This document shows, piece after piece, positions 58,860-58,940 of a DNA stretch of 58,940 bases (its first letter is position 1; every line of letters begins with the position of its first letter). The stretch spans positions 42,501 to 101,440 of the forward strand of contig CAUYUJ010001418.1 in the NCBI GenBank assembly GCA_963575745.1, in the 5' to 3' direction. The position numbers were made by a program, and so were the translations under genes. The notes beneath the pieces were generated by a model. It ran no database searches, was not told the origin of the DNA, and saw nothing but the letters and a program-made list of their open reading frames with translations. The stretch comes from Prorocentrum cordatum. Taxonomy: Eukaryota; Sar; Dinophyceae; Prorocentrales; Prorocentraceae.

Positions 58860-58940
58860 CCCTGGAGAGGGGCGGGCCGGTCGGGCGCGCCTGCCCGCCG
58901 CGCCACGCCCCCCCGTGCTTGGCCGAACGCATGCGCAGCG
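58860..58940. other. GC-rich window end
   Basis: CCTGGAGAGGGGCGGGCCGG onward; too short to interpret. Confidence 0.2.

Overview
Organism. This is nuclear DNA of a dinoflagellate. The diagnostic signal is the dinoflagellate spliced leader (CCGTAGCCATTTT + GGCTCAAG, preceded by T), found intact at the 5' ends of two LINE retrotransposons (28760-28781 plus; 53632-53653 minus) and degenerate at 27280 and 35845. Exon junctions that I could join in frame use GT, GC and GA donors, mostly with AG|G acceptors, as is known for dinoflagellates. The sequence is GC-rich, intron-heavy and crowded with short inverted-repeat elements and microsatellites. A Prorocentrum-like genome would fit, but the genus is a guess.

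Layout. 1-1400: inverted-repeat elements and a reverse-transcriptase relic. 1401-8760: a DIRS/PAT-like tyrosine-recombinase retrotransposon on the minus strand with split direct repeats, one 1,725-codon Gag/RT/RNase H frame and an overlapping tyrosine recombinase. 8761-19362: satellites, microsatellites and many 100-200 bp TIR or foldback elements, with one possible two-exon gene fragment (17.4-18.0 kb). 19363-26107 (minus): the 3' eight exons of a HEAT-repeat gene that I assign to Integrator subunit 4 (INTS4). All seven junctions are frame-consistent (794 codons plus stop), and several introns consist of TIR elements. 26108-28759: 80-bp satellite, tandem relict spliced leaders and a large TG-type microsatellite block. 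28760-35335 (plus): LINE copy 1, starting exactly with the spliced leader. 35345-44980: (TCC)n tracts, a spliced-leader-bearing processed gene with a stop, TIR elements, a palindrome, a tandem 0.9-kb duplication, and isolated exon-like segments. 44981-58199 (minus): three exons of a leucine-rich-repeat gene whose 28-residue repeat period stays exact across its splice junctions. Its 11.3-kb intron holds LINE copy 2 (46999-53653, minus), (GGA)n tracts and more satellites. 58203-58940: a 113-bp satellite and a final TIR element.

How it fits together. There is no operon-like logic. Two host genes on the minus strand are diluted by mobile DNA. The unifying theme is movement of short TIR elements and spliced-leader-tagged RNAs into genes and (TCC)n tracts. 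Short TIR elements coincide with introns of the INTS4 gene, sometimes with flanking duplications, and look like introners. LINE RNA appears to have been trans-spliced, or to carry the leader permanently, before reverse transcription. Family names rest on motifs read by eye; no database search was possible.
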